Below, piece by piece: positions 9,988-18,203 of a stretch of 34,537 bases of DNA. Every line of letters begins with the position of its first letter. The stretch's first letter is position 1. A program made the position numbers and the translations under genes. The notes below the pieces were generated by a model. It saw nothing but the letters and a program-made list of their open reading frames with translations, made no database searches and had not been told where the DNA came from. Source of the DNA: Melioribacteraceae bacterium (lineage in GTDB: Bacteria > Bacteroidota > Ignavibacteria > Ignavibacteriales > Melioribacteraceae). The DNA is taken from the NCBI GenBank assembly GCA_021739765.1, contig JAIPBD010000033.1, positions 1 to 34,537 on the forward strand. Direction: 5' to 3'.

Positions 9988-10613
9988 AGATTTTATTAAT
10001 CGACGATCATTCCATTGTAAGAGAAGGATTTAAAAATATTCTTTCCGAGCAGTACGCAAATGCTATTATCGAAGAATGCGGATGCGGGAAAGAAGGTCTT
10101 TCTAAACTCGCAAGTTCATCGTATGATTTCGTTATTTTAGATATTTCTCTTCCTGATATCAGCGGAATAGAAGTTTTAAGTGAAATCCATTTACGAAAGT
10201 ATAAGTGTAAAGTAATTATACTTTCTATGCATCGTGAACAGCATTATCCTATTAAAGCATTTCAACTCGGAGCTTGCGGATATATAACCAAAGACTCTGC
10301 CGCAGAAGAATTGGGTCTGGCTTTTAATAAAATTGTTAACGGAAAAAAATACTTGTCAGAAGAAATTGCTCAAAGTATTGTTAATAACTTACACAAAGAA
10401 ACCGACAAACCACCACATCAATATTTATCGGATAGAGAAATGGAGGTATTGCTCGGTATCGCCAAAGGCAGAACCTTATTGGAAATTTCAGAAGATTTGA
10501 ACATAAGTTCCAAAACCGTAAGTACGTATCGTTCGAGAGTCCTCGAAAAAATGAAGGTAAAAAGTAATTCAGAAATAATAATTTATTGTTATAACCATTC
10601 GCTTATCAGTTAA
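9984..10613 (+). CDS. NarL/FixJ-family response regulator
   Basis: A 209-residue DNA-binding response regulator. The receiver (about 1-120) has the acidic pair D7-D8, phospho-acceptor D53 in VILDISLPD, and the conserved lysine in YITKDSA. The C-terminal LuxR-type helix-turn-helix (about 143-209) shows LSDREMEVLLGIAKG and the recognition region NISSKTVSTYRSRVLEKMKVKS. The ATG overlaps the stop codon of the giant kinase (ATGA), so the two are translationally coupled and are almost certainly cognate. It is the only recognisable DNA-binding output protein of the signalling genes in this window. The stop codon is the first base triplet of a heptanucleotide repeat. A candidate target is the repeat-containing promoter region at 12160-12240, but this is inference. 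Confidence 0.95.
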   Translation: MKILLIDDHSIVREGFKNILSEQYANAIIEECGCGKEGLSKLASSSYDFVILDISLPDISGIEVLSEIHLRKYKCKVIILSMHREQHYPIKAFQLGACGYITKDSAAEELGLAFNKIVNGKKYLSEEIAQSIVNNLHKETDKPPHQYLSDREMEVLLGIAKGRTLLEISEDLNISSKTVSTYRSRVLEKMKVKSNSEIIIYCYNHSLIS

Positions 10614-10660
10614 ACGGGAAACGGGAAACGGGAAACGGGAAACGGGAAACGGGAAACGGG
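10612..10660 (+). repeat. Seven-copy AAACGGG tandem repeat
   Basis: Seven perfect copies of the heptamer AAACGGG run without interruption from within the TAA stop codon of the NarL regulator gene. The plus strand, and so the mRNA, has seven GGG runs separated by four bases. This meets the usual G-quadruplex pattern of at least four G3 runs with loops of one to seven bases. Change of copy number would not alter the protein, because the stop codon precedes the repeat. Confidence 0.97.
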
Positions 10661-10740
10661 AAAGTTATCAGCGAAACCATTAGGAGCAAGTTAAATAATC
10701 GCGGCATTTTTTTAACCTAAACCCCTAAAATAAAAGCCGA

Positions 10741-10923
10741 GTTCCAGAGGAACGACAATTTTTAAAAATCCAATCAACAACAAAGCAAAATCCCCAAGTT
10801 CCGTAGTAGCGGCGTGTGATTAACGCAAACATTTTCACCAATTTGAGATGCCACATGTCGCATCTACGAAGCTCAATTCCTAATCCTAATAGCTATTCTA
10901 TAAACATGTCGTAGCTCCGCCAC
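10741..10923 (+). repeat. REP-like unit at the start of the right array
   Basis: It contains GTTCC-AGA-GGAAC at 10741-10753 followed by GACA, a decayed GTTCC-type site near 10798, GCATC-TAC-GAAGC at 10860-10872 preceded by CATGTC, and GTAGC-TCC-GCCAC at 10911-10923 preceded by CATGTC. The order B (minus), C (plus), A (plus) is the mirror image of the left array. Confidence 0.8.
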
Positions 10924-10929
10924 TTTTTC

Positions 10930-12032
10930 GAGTTTGATAAAAAAATTAAATAATAATTTCATATTTCATTAATTGTTCAAGTGATCTTTTTCCCAAAATC
11001 TATATCAAGTTCCGTAGGAACGACATGTTTATAGCAGCCATCAGAAACAAGCTAAAATAGAGTTCCAGCGGAACGACATGTGAACAACGCGAACATTGCC
11101 GAAAAATCATAATGCCTCATGCCGCTTCTTCGAAGCTTAATTTCTAATCCTAATAGCTATTCTATAAACATGTCGTAGCTCTGCCACTTTTTCGAGTTTG
11201 ATAAAAAAGTTAAATAATAATTTCATATTTCATTAATTGTTCAAGTGATCTTTTTCCCAAAATCTATATCAAGTTTTGTAGGAACGACATGTTTATAGCA
11301 GCCATCAGAAACAAGCTAAAATAGAGTTCCAGCGGAGCGACATGTTTATAGCAGCCATCAGAAACAAGCTAAAAAGAAGTTCCAGCGGAACGACATGTGA
11401 ACAACGCGAACATTGCCAAAAAATCATAATGCCACATGCCGCTTCTTCGAAGCTTAATTTCTAATCCTAATAGCTATTCTATAAACATGTCGTGGCTCTG
11501 CCACTTTTTCGAGTTTGATAAAAAAATTAAATAATAATTTCATATCTCATTAATTGTTCAAGTGATCTTTTTCCCAAAATCTATATCAAGTTCCGTAGGA
11601 ACTTTATGTTTATAGCAGCCATCAGAAACAAGCTAAAATAGAGTTCCAGCGGAACGACATGTGAACAACGCGAACATTGCCAAAAAATCATTATGCCACA
11701 TGCCGCTTCTTCGAATCTTAATTCCTAATCCTAATAGCTATTCTATAAACATGTCGTAGCTCTGCCACTTTTTCGAGTTTGATAAAAAAGTTAAATAATA
11801 ATTTCATATCTCATTAATTGTTCAAGTGATCTTTTTCCCAAAATCGATATCAAGTTCCGTAGGAACGATATGTTTATAGCAGCCGTCAGAAACAAGCTAA
11901 AAAGAAGTTCCAGCGGAACGACATGTGAACAACGCGAACATTGCCAAAAAATCATAATGCCACATGCCGCTTCTTCGAAGCTCAATTCCTAATCCTAATA
12001 GCTATTCTATAAACATGTCGTGGCTCCGCCAC
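10930..12032 (+). repeat. Four tandem ~264-bp direct repeats built of REP-like hairpins
   Basis: Repeats start with gagtttgataaaaaa at 10930, 11194, 11511 and 11775, giving periods of 264, 317 and 264. The longer second copy carries one extra 53-bp segment with a GTTCC hairpin (11326-11338, then again at 11379-11391). Each copy holds two or three B hairpins on the minus strand (for example 11009-11021 and 11062-11074), a C hairpin on the plus strand (GCTTC-TTC-GAAGC at 11124-11136 and 11441-11453) and an A hairpin on the plus strand (11174-11186, 11492-11504, 12020-12032). High identity between copies indicates recent duplication. Confidence 0.92.
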
Positions 12033-12158
12033 TTTATTTTAATTGCTATTCTGGAAACATGCCGTGTTTAGACAAATCTTCAACGCAACACTCAAACATT
12101 TACCGAATCCCCTCCTATCCGCAAAATTCATTTAAAATCGAATAATCTGTAAGGTTTT

Positions 12159-12220
12159 CCCTACACGAATATCAGAAAACCCTGACACAAAAATCAGTAT
12201 TTGGCTTACACAAATAAGCC
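12159..12220 (+). promoter_or_regulatory. Three phased ACAC-type repeats upstream of the second signalling operon
   Basis: The sequences CCCTACACGAATATCAG, CCCTGACACAAAAATCAG and GGCTTACACAAATAAGCC occur in a row. Their ACAC cores start at 12163, 12185 and 12208, that is 22 and 23 bases apart, or about two helical turns. The second contains CTGA/TCAG arms and the third perfect GGCTTA/TAAGCC arms around a six-base centre. The last one ends 11 bases before a TATAAT box. This looks like a multi-site binding region for an activator; the regulator is unknown. Confidence 0.55.
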
Positions 12221-12231
12221 GGTAATTAAAC

Positions 12232-12237
12232 TATAAT
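12232..12237 (+). promoter_or_regulatory. Candidate -10 box TATAAT
   Basis: A perfect TATAAT sits 45 bases before the preferred start codon at 12283. No good -35 hexamer lies 17 bases upstream; that position falls inside the GGCTTA/TAAGCC palindrome. An activator-dependent promoter would fit this arrangement. Confidence 0.5.
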
Positions 12238-12238
12238 G

Positions 12239-12268
12239 GAGTGCAGAGGAGTGACATATTATTAATAG
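12239..12268. repeat. Decayed GTTCC-type palindrome in the presumed 5' UTR
   Basis: The stretch gagtgcagaggagtgacat followed by attattaatag matches the right-array form gagttccagcggaacgacat followed by gtttatag with several substitutions. The stem is broken. It supports placing the start codon downstream at 12283 rather than at the GTG at 12241, which lies inside this remnant. Confidence 0.5.
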
Positions 12269-12282
12269 ATAAAGAGGTTATT

Positions 12283-12660
12283 ATGTTAAAGGTTATTATT
12301 GCGGATGATTCAGATTTATTACGTGAAAGAGTTCGTAACGCGCTAAAATCAATTCCAAATATCAGTGTAGTTGCAGAGGCACACAACACACTTGTAGCCA
12401 AAAAAGTGGTTGCCGAACATCAACCCGATTTACTAATCCTTGATATAAGAATGCCGGGCGGTTCCGGTTTAGAAGCTATCGAAAAATTAAAAGCCATTTC
12501 ACCGCGTACAAAAATTATCGTGCTTACTAATTATAACTATCCTCAATACAAGGAAAAAAGCTTTGAAGCCGGGGCGGATTATTTTTGTAGCAAATCGGAG
12601 GAGTTTGAAAGAATTTATGAAATTGCGAACGAATTGCTAAATGCTAATTCAACCGCTTAA
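12283..12660 (+). CDS. Receiver-only response regulator (NarL-type receiver, no HTH)
   Basis: A 125-residue single receiver domain. It has the acidic pair D8-D9, phospho-acceptor D54 in LLILDIRMPGGSG, and the conserved lysine in YFCSKSEEF. The VIIADDSDLLRERVRNAL start and the GAD-YF-SKS region resemble receivers of NarL/LuxR-type regulators, but no DNA-binding domain follows. The start at 12283 is chosen because AAAGAGG ends five bases upstream. A GTG at 12241 would add 14 residues, but they would be coded by a decayed palindrome and fall outside the receiver fold. It is the first gene after the candidate promoter, 68 bp before the PocR kinase, and probably takes phosphate from or competes among the neighbouring kinases. 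Confidence 0.88.
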   Translation: MLKVIIADDSDLLRERVRNALKSIPNISVVAEAHNTLVAKKVVAEHQPDLLILDIRMPGGSGLEAIEKLKAISPRTKIIVLTNYNYPQYKEKSFEAGADYFCSKSEEFERIYEIANELLNANSTA

Positions 12661-12728
12661 CTAATTTTAATTAATACTTAAGCGTAAACAGTTTCCTTGA
12701 TTATTGAAACATTGCCCGGAACAAAAAA

Positions 12729-15700
12729 ATGAAGAAAAAGCAAACTGCCGATATCAATAAAGAAGTTACCCTTTCAGGTTACAAACTATCCGATTTGATA
12801 AATGTTAAAGAGGTGAAACAACTTTTTGAACTTCACTCGAATATTGCAAATCTGCCTGTCGGGTTAATTGATAATGATGATAATATTCTGATTGGCAATG
12901 AATGGCATACGATCTGCGACAGATACCACTCCGAGAATCTAAATACCAAAAATCTCTGCAGCGAAAGTGATTGTTTTATTAAAGAAAATATCGGCACCAA
13001 AAAATCAATCAGCTGCACATGTAAACTTGGATTTACCAGCATCGGCATTCCGGTTAACGTTGCCGGGAAAAAGATGGGAATTCTATTTTTGGGCAGATTT
13101 ATTAAAAAGGACAAAAATCGACCCGCAGATTTTTTCTCCAAAATTGCAAAAAAATACAATTTCGACCCAAATGATTTTTTGGCAACCGTCGCGATTGTGC
13201 CACAATTCAATAATTCCGAAGTAAAAAAAATTCTCACTTACTATTCAAAACTTCTAAAAATAATAACGGATCAAGCTTATAAAAATATTATTCTAAATAA
13301 TGAATCCGTAAAGAACCAAAAACTCAATGAATCGTTGAACTTAAAAGACTCCCAACTTGAGCATAATAAGCATTTTCTGAAAAGCATTTTTGATGGCGCG
13401 AATATTGCAATTTTTGTTCTTAGCGTTGACGAAAATAATGACTTCCGGTTCGAAGGTTTAAATAAAGCCCACGAAAAAATGTCCGGATTGAAAAGTAAAA
13501 ATGTTGAAGGTAAAAAACCCGAAGAGCTAACAGACCTTCCACCGGATGCCCGAAAAGCTGTTAAAGCAAATTACACCAGATGTTTAAATGCAGGCAAACC
13601 AATTCAGTATAAAGAAATTATAACGATACTTGGGAAAAAGACTCATTGGTTAACAACGCTTACACCCATTAAAAATTCTTTGGGACGAATTTACAGAAAA
13701 ATCGGTACCGCTACTTTGATTGAGGAATTAGTAAATGCCCAGAATGAATTAGAATCCCACAAAAAAAATCTTGAAGCAAAAATTGAGGAACGAACTCAAG
13801 AATTGGTCGAAAGCCAGGAAAGATACACTCTGATACACGAAGCCACAAATCAGGGTATTTGGGATTGGAATACCGTAACCGATGAAATTTATTATTCACA
13901 TACATGGAAAAAACAGATCGGCTATAAAGACAACGAGTTAAAAAATGAATTCGAAACTTGGGCAAATCACCTTCACCCGGATGACAAGGAAAATTCCTTT
14001 AAGATATTGGAGGATTACCTTCAAAATCCCAAAGGTAAATTTATTGTCGAATTTAGGTTTAAGCATAAAAAAGGACATTACGTTTGGATTCATAACGAGG
14101 CTGCTTCAATAAAGGATAAATCCGGTAAAGTTCTTCGAATGTTTGGCGCGCACACCGATATCACACAAGAAAAAGAAGCACAGGAAAAGTTAAAAGAGAG
14201 CGAAAAAAAATTCCACAATCTTTACGACTTTTCACCCGATATGTATGTTTCGGTTTCCCCTACAAGCTCTAATATTTTAGAATGCAACCAAACTCTTCTC
14301 TCGGCAACCGGATATACCAGAGACGAAGTAATCGGAATGCCGATTTTTAATATGTACGCCGATTATGTTCTTCCAAAAGTTGAAGCGGCTTTTAATGAGT
14401 TTGTTGAAACCGGAGAAGTAAAAAACAAAGAACTGGTGCTTAAACGAAAAGACGGTTCCTTTATTGACGTAAGTTTAAACGTAACCTCAATCAAAGATGA
14501 AAACGGAAATGTAAAATACAGCATGTCTTCATGGCGGGATATCACAGCTAAAAAAATAGATGAACTTAGAATATTACAAGAGAAAGAATTTTCTGATGCC
14601 GTAATTAACGCGATGCCCGGCGTTTTTTACTTGTTCGATCAAAATGGCAAATTTGTTAAATGGAATAAACAACTTTCACAACTTTCCGGAATTGATTTTG
14701 ATGAAATTGGCAATAAATCACCAATTGATTTTATTGTACCTGAAGATCATCAGAAAATTCTTGATGCGATACTAAAGGCTTTTACAGATGGTTTTGTTTT
14801 AGTTGAAGCTGACTTCCTCTCCAAAGAACATGGAAGCATTCCATTCTTATTCACAGGATCGAGAATCTTGTTAAATAACGAATACCTCCTGCTTGGAGTC
14901 GGATTAGATATTTCGAAACGGAAAATGGTAGAAAATGAGTTGATCGATAGCCGGCGAAGATTATCCCGCGCGATCGATGATTCGCCCTACCCGATAATGA
15001 TCCACGCTGAAGGCGGCGAAGTGATTCAGATCAGTAATTCGTGGACCGCGTTGACCGGATACACGATAGAAGATATTCCGAGTATAGAAACTTGGTCAGC
15101 CAAAGCTTATGGAATTCGGAAAGAAACTATAAAAGAAAGAATAGATTCATTATACACTTTGGATGAGAAAATCTCCGAAGGCGAATTTGAAATTAAGTGC
15201 AAAAACGGAGAAAAAATCGTCTGGGAATTCAGCTCCTCGCCAATTGGCAGCCTCCCCGACAACAGAAAACTTGTAATGAGTATTGGAAATGACATCACCC
15301 AAAAGAAAATAATTGAAGAAAAATTGGCAAAAGAAAGAGCCCAATATCTTTCCTTATTTGATGGAATTGATGATATAATCTACGTTGCCGACCCCGAGAA
15401 TTATGATTTGCTTTATGTAAATGAGGCTTTTACAAAAAATTGGGACGGAGAAATCAAAAACCGGAAATGTTTTGAAGTACTTCAAGGAAAAGATGAACCT
15501 TGCGATTTTTGTACAAATGATAAAATATTAGGCGAAAATTTTGGAAAGACCTATGTATGGGAATTCCAAAACCAAGTAAACGGAACATGGTATCGTTGCG
15601 CCGATAAAGGTATAACATGGGATGACGGCAGAAAAGTCCGGTTTGAATTAGCTTCTGATATTACAAATCTAAAAAATCTTGAAAAAGAGAAGGAACAGGC

Positions 15701-18170
15701 GATAAAATCATTAAGCGAACGTTGGAAAGAGATGATGTGCCTTTACCAAATTAATGAATTACTCCAAACCGGAGAAAGAGATTTCAAAAGTCTTTTTTCA
15801 AAAATTGCTGATTTAATTCCTTTCGGATGGAAATCGATTGAAAACACACGGGCACAAATTCATTTCGATAATTTCCTTTTCGAATCAAAGCGGAATGAAA
15901 TCAAAAAATCATTTCATAAAAGTATCGAATCCCCAATTATCATTAATAATCAAAACAGAGGCAAAATTGTTGTCGGATTAACATGCAACGGTAAATCCGG
16001 GGCTGCATTAGATTTTCTGCAGGAAGAAAGGTCACTGCTCGACACAATTAAAAACAGTATTACGAGTTATATCAATCGAATTGAATTTGAAGACGCATTA
16101 TTAGAGAGTGAAGAAAAATTCAGAACAATGCTCGAATTCTCCCCGCTTTCAAAAGTTATTATCGATCTCGAAGGGAATGTTGAATACCTCAATAAAGCTT
16201 TTGCGGATATAATCGGTTACGAACATTCCGAAGTTCATTTAGTTGAAAAATGGTGGGAATTAGCGTATCCCGATCCTAAATACAGACAAGAAATAAAAAC
16301 CAGATGGGATAATGAGTTGGCGCTTTCCGTTTCAGAAAATAGGTCTACCAAACCGATCGAAGCCAGAATAAGGTGTAAAAATGGTGAGTTTCGCTATTTC
16401 TCAACAATCGGGACTTTAATCGGTCAAAAAGTATTGGTTGTATTTTCCGATCTGACCGAAAGAATTTTAGCCGCTGAAAAAGAAGAAAAAAGCCGAAAAC
16501 TATCCGAATCATTGTATGAATTAAGCAAGCAAACGGATAAATCCGAAGCCGAGATTATCGAAATTGCTCTTGAGAATGCGGTTGGTTTAACAGAAAGCAA
16601 AGGCGGTTACTTGCATTTTATTAACAACGATGATGTTTCATTGGAGCTTTTTAAGTGGTCCGCCGCTGTTAATTATTACTGTAATGCAGATAAAACTGCT
16701 CACCATAAACTAGAAGAAGCCGGAATTTGGGCAGATTGTATCAGAACCGGCAAACCGGTTGTTCATAACGATTACCCCGCCAGAAGCGATCGTAAAGGTT
16801 TACCTGAAGGTCACTTCGAGCTACTTCGACACACAAGCATTCCTATTTTTGAAGCGAACCGGATTGTTGCCGTTTGTGGTGTCGGAAATAAAGAGACCGA
16901 TTATAACGATGAAGATGTTATGACTTTGAATCTTATCATGAATGAAATGTGGAAACTTATATCAAACAAAAGAGTGAATGAACAAATCAGAGTAAGTGAA
17001 GATCGATTTAGAAGTGTTTATAACGATTCACCGGTTTCAATTTGGGACGAAGACTGGACTGAAGTTATTGAAATGATTCAATCTGTAAGAAACGAAAATA
17101 TCGAGGATTACAAAGAGTACTTCACGACACATACAGATTTCGTAAATGAAGCACTTCTAAAAGTAAAAATTAATGATGTAAATAATGAAACTCTTCTAAT
17201 GTTCGAAGCGAAAAGTAAGGATGAAATGTTATCCTCGCTTCAAACTGTATTCTCTACGGATGATACTCTCCCGGGATTTATTAACGAATTAGCCGCTCTC
17301 GCCAACGGGAAATCAATTTTTGAAACGGAGATGGCGTTACGAACGGTAAAGGGTAATTTGATTCAAACTCTGTTAAGAATGACTTTCCCTTCAGAAAATG
17401 AGAATTTGGGTCAAGTACTCGTCAGTATAATGGATATTTCCAAACTAAAGGAAACTGAGGATAAACTCGAAACTACACTTGAAAATTTGAAAAGATCTAA
17501 TCAAGAGCTGGAACAATTCGCTTATGTAGCTTCGCACGATTTACAAGAACCTTTAAGAATGGTCGCCAGTTACACTCAACTGCTTGCACGTCGTTATAAA
17601 GATAAACTTGATAAGGACGCGAATGAATTTATCGACTACGCGGTTGATGGAGCGAATAGAATGCAGACACTAATTAATGATTTATTAGAATTCTCAAGAG
17701 TAACTACAAGGGGTAAAGATTTCCGAAACCTTGACTTTAACGATGTTGTACAGCAAGCGATCTATAACCTTGGTAATAAGATCGAAGAAACTAATGCCGA
17801 AATTTTCATTCCAACCCTGCCGAACTTAAATGGTGACTTGAGCCAGCTTGTAAGATTAATGCAAAACCTGCTTGGCAACGGTCTGAAATATCAAAATGAG
17901 AAAATTCCTGTAATAAATGTCACTTATGAAGACCAGGTAACAAAGCATCATTTTAAAGTTCAAGATAATGGAATCGGCATTGCTCCGGAGTACCAATCCA
18001 GAATTTTTGAAATATTCGAACGCCTGCACACACGCGAAAAATATGATGGCACGGGAATCGGATTATCAATATGTAGACGAATTGTTGAAAGACATGGAGG
18101 CACAATTTGGGTCGAATCAAAACTTGGCGAACGTGCCGCGTTCCATTTTACAATCAGCAAGAATTTATAA
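12729..18170 (+). CDS. Soluble PocR-PAS-GAF histidine kinase
   Basis: A 1813-residue cytoplasmic kinase. It starts with a PocR-like ligand-binding domain (about 18-181), with cysteines in WHTIC, NLCSESDC and SCTCKLGF and the family-like end GIPVNVAGKKMGILFLGRF. PAS domains follow at about 214-331, 363-484, 493-611, 616-737, 743-864, 869-984, 1126-1249 and 1423-1574, with GAF-type domains at about 996-1118 and 1256-1416. HisKA has phospho-acceptor H1603 in [13 protein letters not shown], and the ATPase domain shows QNLLGNGLKYQ, DNGIGIAP and GTGIGLSICRRIVERHGG. The PAS at 869-984 carries a cysteine cluster (RKCFEVLQGKDEPCDFC). The last loop reads GERAAFHFT where its three relatives have a G(E/K)GS-like turn. 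The SHDLQEPLR core is known from kinases paired with Rcp1-like regulators, such as those at 25626 and 26119. The start is the first ATG; its ribosome site is weak. Confidence 0.9.
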   Translation: MKKKQTADINKEVTLSGYKLSDLINVKEVKQLFELHSNIANLPVGLIDNDDNILIGNEWHTICDRYHSENLNTKNLCSESDCFIKENIGTKKSISCTCKLGFTSIGIPVNVAGKKMGILFLGRFIKKDKNRPADFFSKIAKKYNFDPNDFLATVAIVPQFNNSEVKKILTYYSKLLKIITDQAYKNIILNNESVKNQKLNESLNLKDSQLEHNKHFLKSIFDGANIAIFVLSVDENNDFRFEGLNKAHEKMSGLKSKNVEGKKPEELTDLPPDARKAVKANYTRCLNAGKPIQYKEIITILGKKTHWLTTLTPIKNSLGRIYRKIGTATLIEELVNAQNELESHKKNLEAKIEERTQELVESQERYTLIHEATNQGIWDWNTVTDEIYYSHTWKKQIGYKDNELKNEFETWANHLHPDDKENSFKILEDYLQNPKGKFIVEFRFKHKKGHYVWIHNEAASIKDKSGKVLRMFGAHTDITQEKEAQEKLKESEKKFHNLYDFSPDMYVSVSPTSSNILECNQTLLSATGYTRDEVIGMPIFNMYADYVLPKVEAAFNEFVETGEVKNKELVLKRKDGSFIDVSLNVTSIKDENGNVKYSMSSWRDITAKKIDELRILQEKEFSDAVINAMPGVFYLFDQNGKFVKWNKQLSQLSGIDFDEIGNKSPIDFIVPEDHQKILDAILKAFTDGFVLVEADFLSKEHGSIPFLFTGSRILLNNEYLLLGVGLDISKRKMVENELIDSRRRLSRAIDDSPYPIMIHAEGGEVIQISNSWTALTGYTIEDIPSIETWSAKAYGIRKETIKERIDSLYTLDEKISEGEFEIKCKNGEKIVWEFSSSPIGSLPDNRKLVMSIGNDITQKKIIEEKLAKERAQYLSLFDGIDDIIYVADPENYDLLYVNEAFTKNWDGEIKNRKCFEVLQGKDEPCDFCTNDKILGENFGKTYVWEFQNQVNGTWYRCADKGITWDDGRKVRFELASDITNLKNLEKEKEQAIKSLSERWKEMMCLYQINELLQTGERDFKSLFSKIADLIPFGWKSIENTRAQIHFDNFLFESKRNEIKKSFHKSIESPIIINNQNRGKIVVGLTCNGKSGAALDFLQEERSLLDTIKNSITSYINRIEFEDALLESEEKFRTMLEFSPLSKVIIDLEGNVEYLNKAFADIIGYEHSEVHLVEKWWELAYPDPKYRQEIKTRWDNELALSVSENRSTKPIEARIRCKNGEFRYFSTIGTLIGQKVLVVFSDLTERILAAEKEEKSRKLSESLYELSKQTDKSEAEIIEIALENAVGLTESKGGYLHFINNDDVSLELFKWSAAVNYYCNADKTAHHKLEEAGIWADCIRTGKPVVHNDYPARSDRKGLPEGHFELLRHTSIPIFEANRIVAVCGVGNKETDYNDEDVMTLNLIMNEMWKLISNKRVNEQIRVSEDRFRSVYNDSPVSIWDEDWTEVIEMIQSVRNENIEDYKEYFTTHTDFVNEALLKVKINDVNNETLLMFEAKSKDEMLSSLQTVFSTDDTLPGFINELAALANGKSIFETEMALRTVKGNLIQTLLRMTFPSENENLGQVLVSIMDISKLKETEDKLETTLENLKRSNQELEQFAYVASHDLQEPLRMVASYTQLLARRYKDKLDKDANEFIDYAVDGANRMQTLINDLLEFSRVTTRGKDFRNLDFNDVVQQAIYNLGNKIEETNAEIFIPTLPNLNGDLSQLVRLMQNLLGNGLKYQNEKIPVINVTYEDQVTKHHFKVQDNGIGIAPEYQSRIFEIFERLHTREKYDGTGIGLSICRRIVERHGGTIWVESKLGERAAFHFTISKNL

Positions 18171-18203
18171 ATGATTTTTGAACAGTTTATAAATGGGAAA
18201 AAG

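Larger units (their letters stand above)
10661..12160. other. Gene-free region between operons, filled with the right palindrome array
   Basis: No gene is supported. The first 80 bases (10661-10740) hold nothing recognised. From 10741 to about 12032 the region is a dense array of the same palindromes as on the left, in the opposite orientation. A 64-codon minus-strand open frame at 11791-11985 is a translation of the repeats. A partial copy of the hairpin A flank (ctattctggaaacatgccg) lies at about 12045-12065. No strong intrinsic terminator is seen after the NarL regulator gene. Confidence 0.8.

Noticed and set aside
11791-11985. 64-codon minus-strand open frame in the right array
   Set aside because: It lies wholly in the 264-bp repeat and is best explained by the repeat sequence.
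12241-12282. GTG at 12241 as start of the receiver-only regulator
   Set aside because: The extra 14 codons fall in a decayed palindrome and precede the receiver fold. The ATG at 12283 has AAAGAGG at good spacing.
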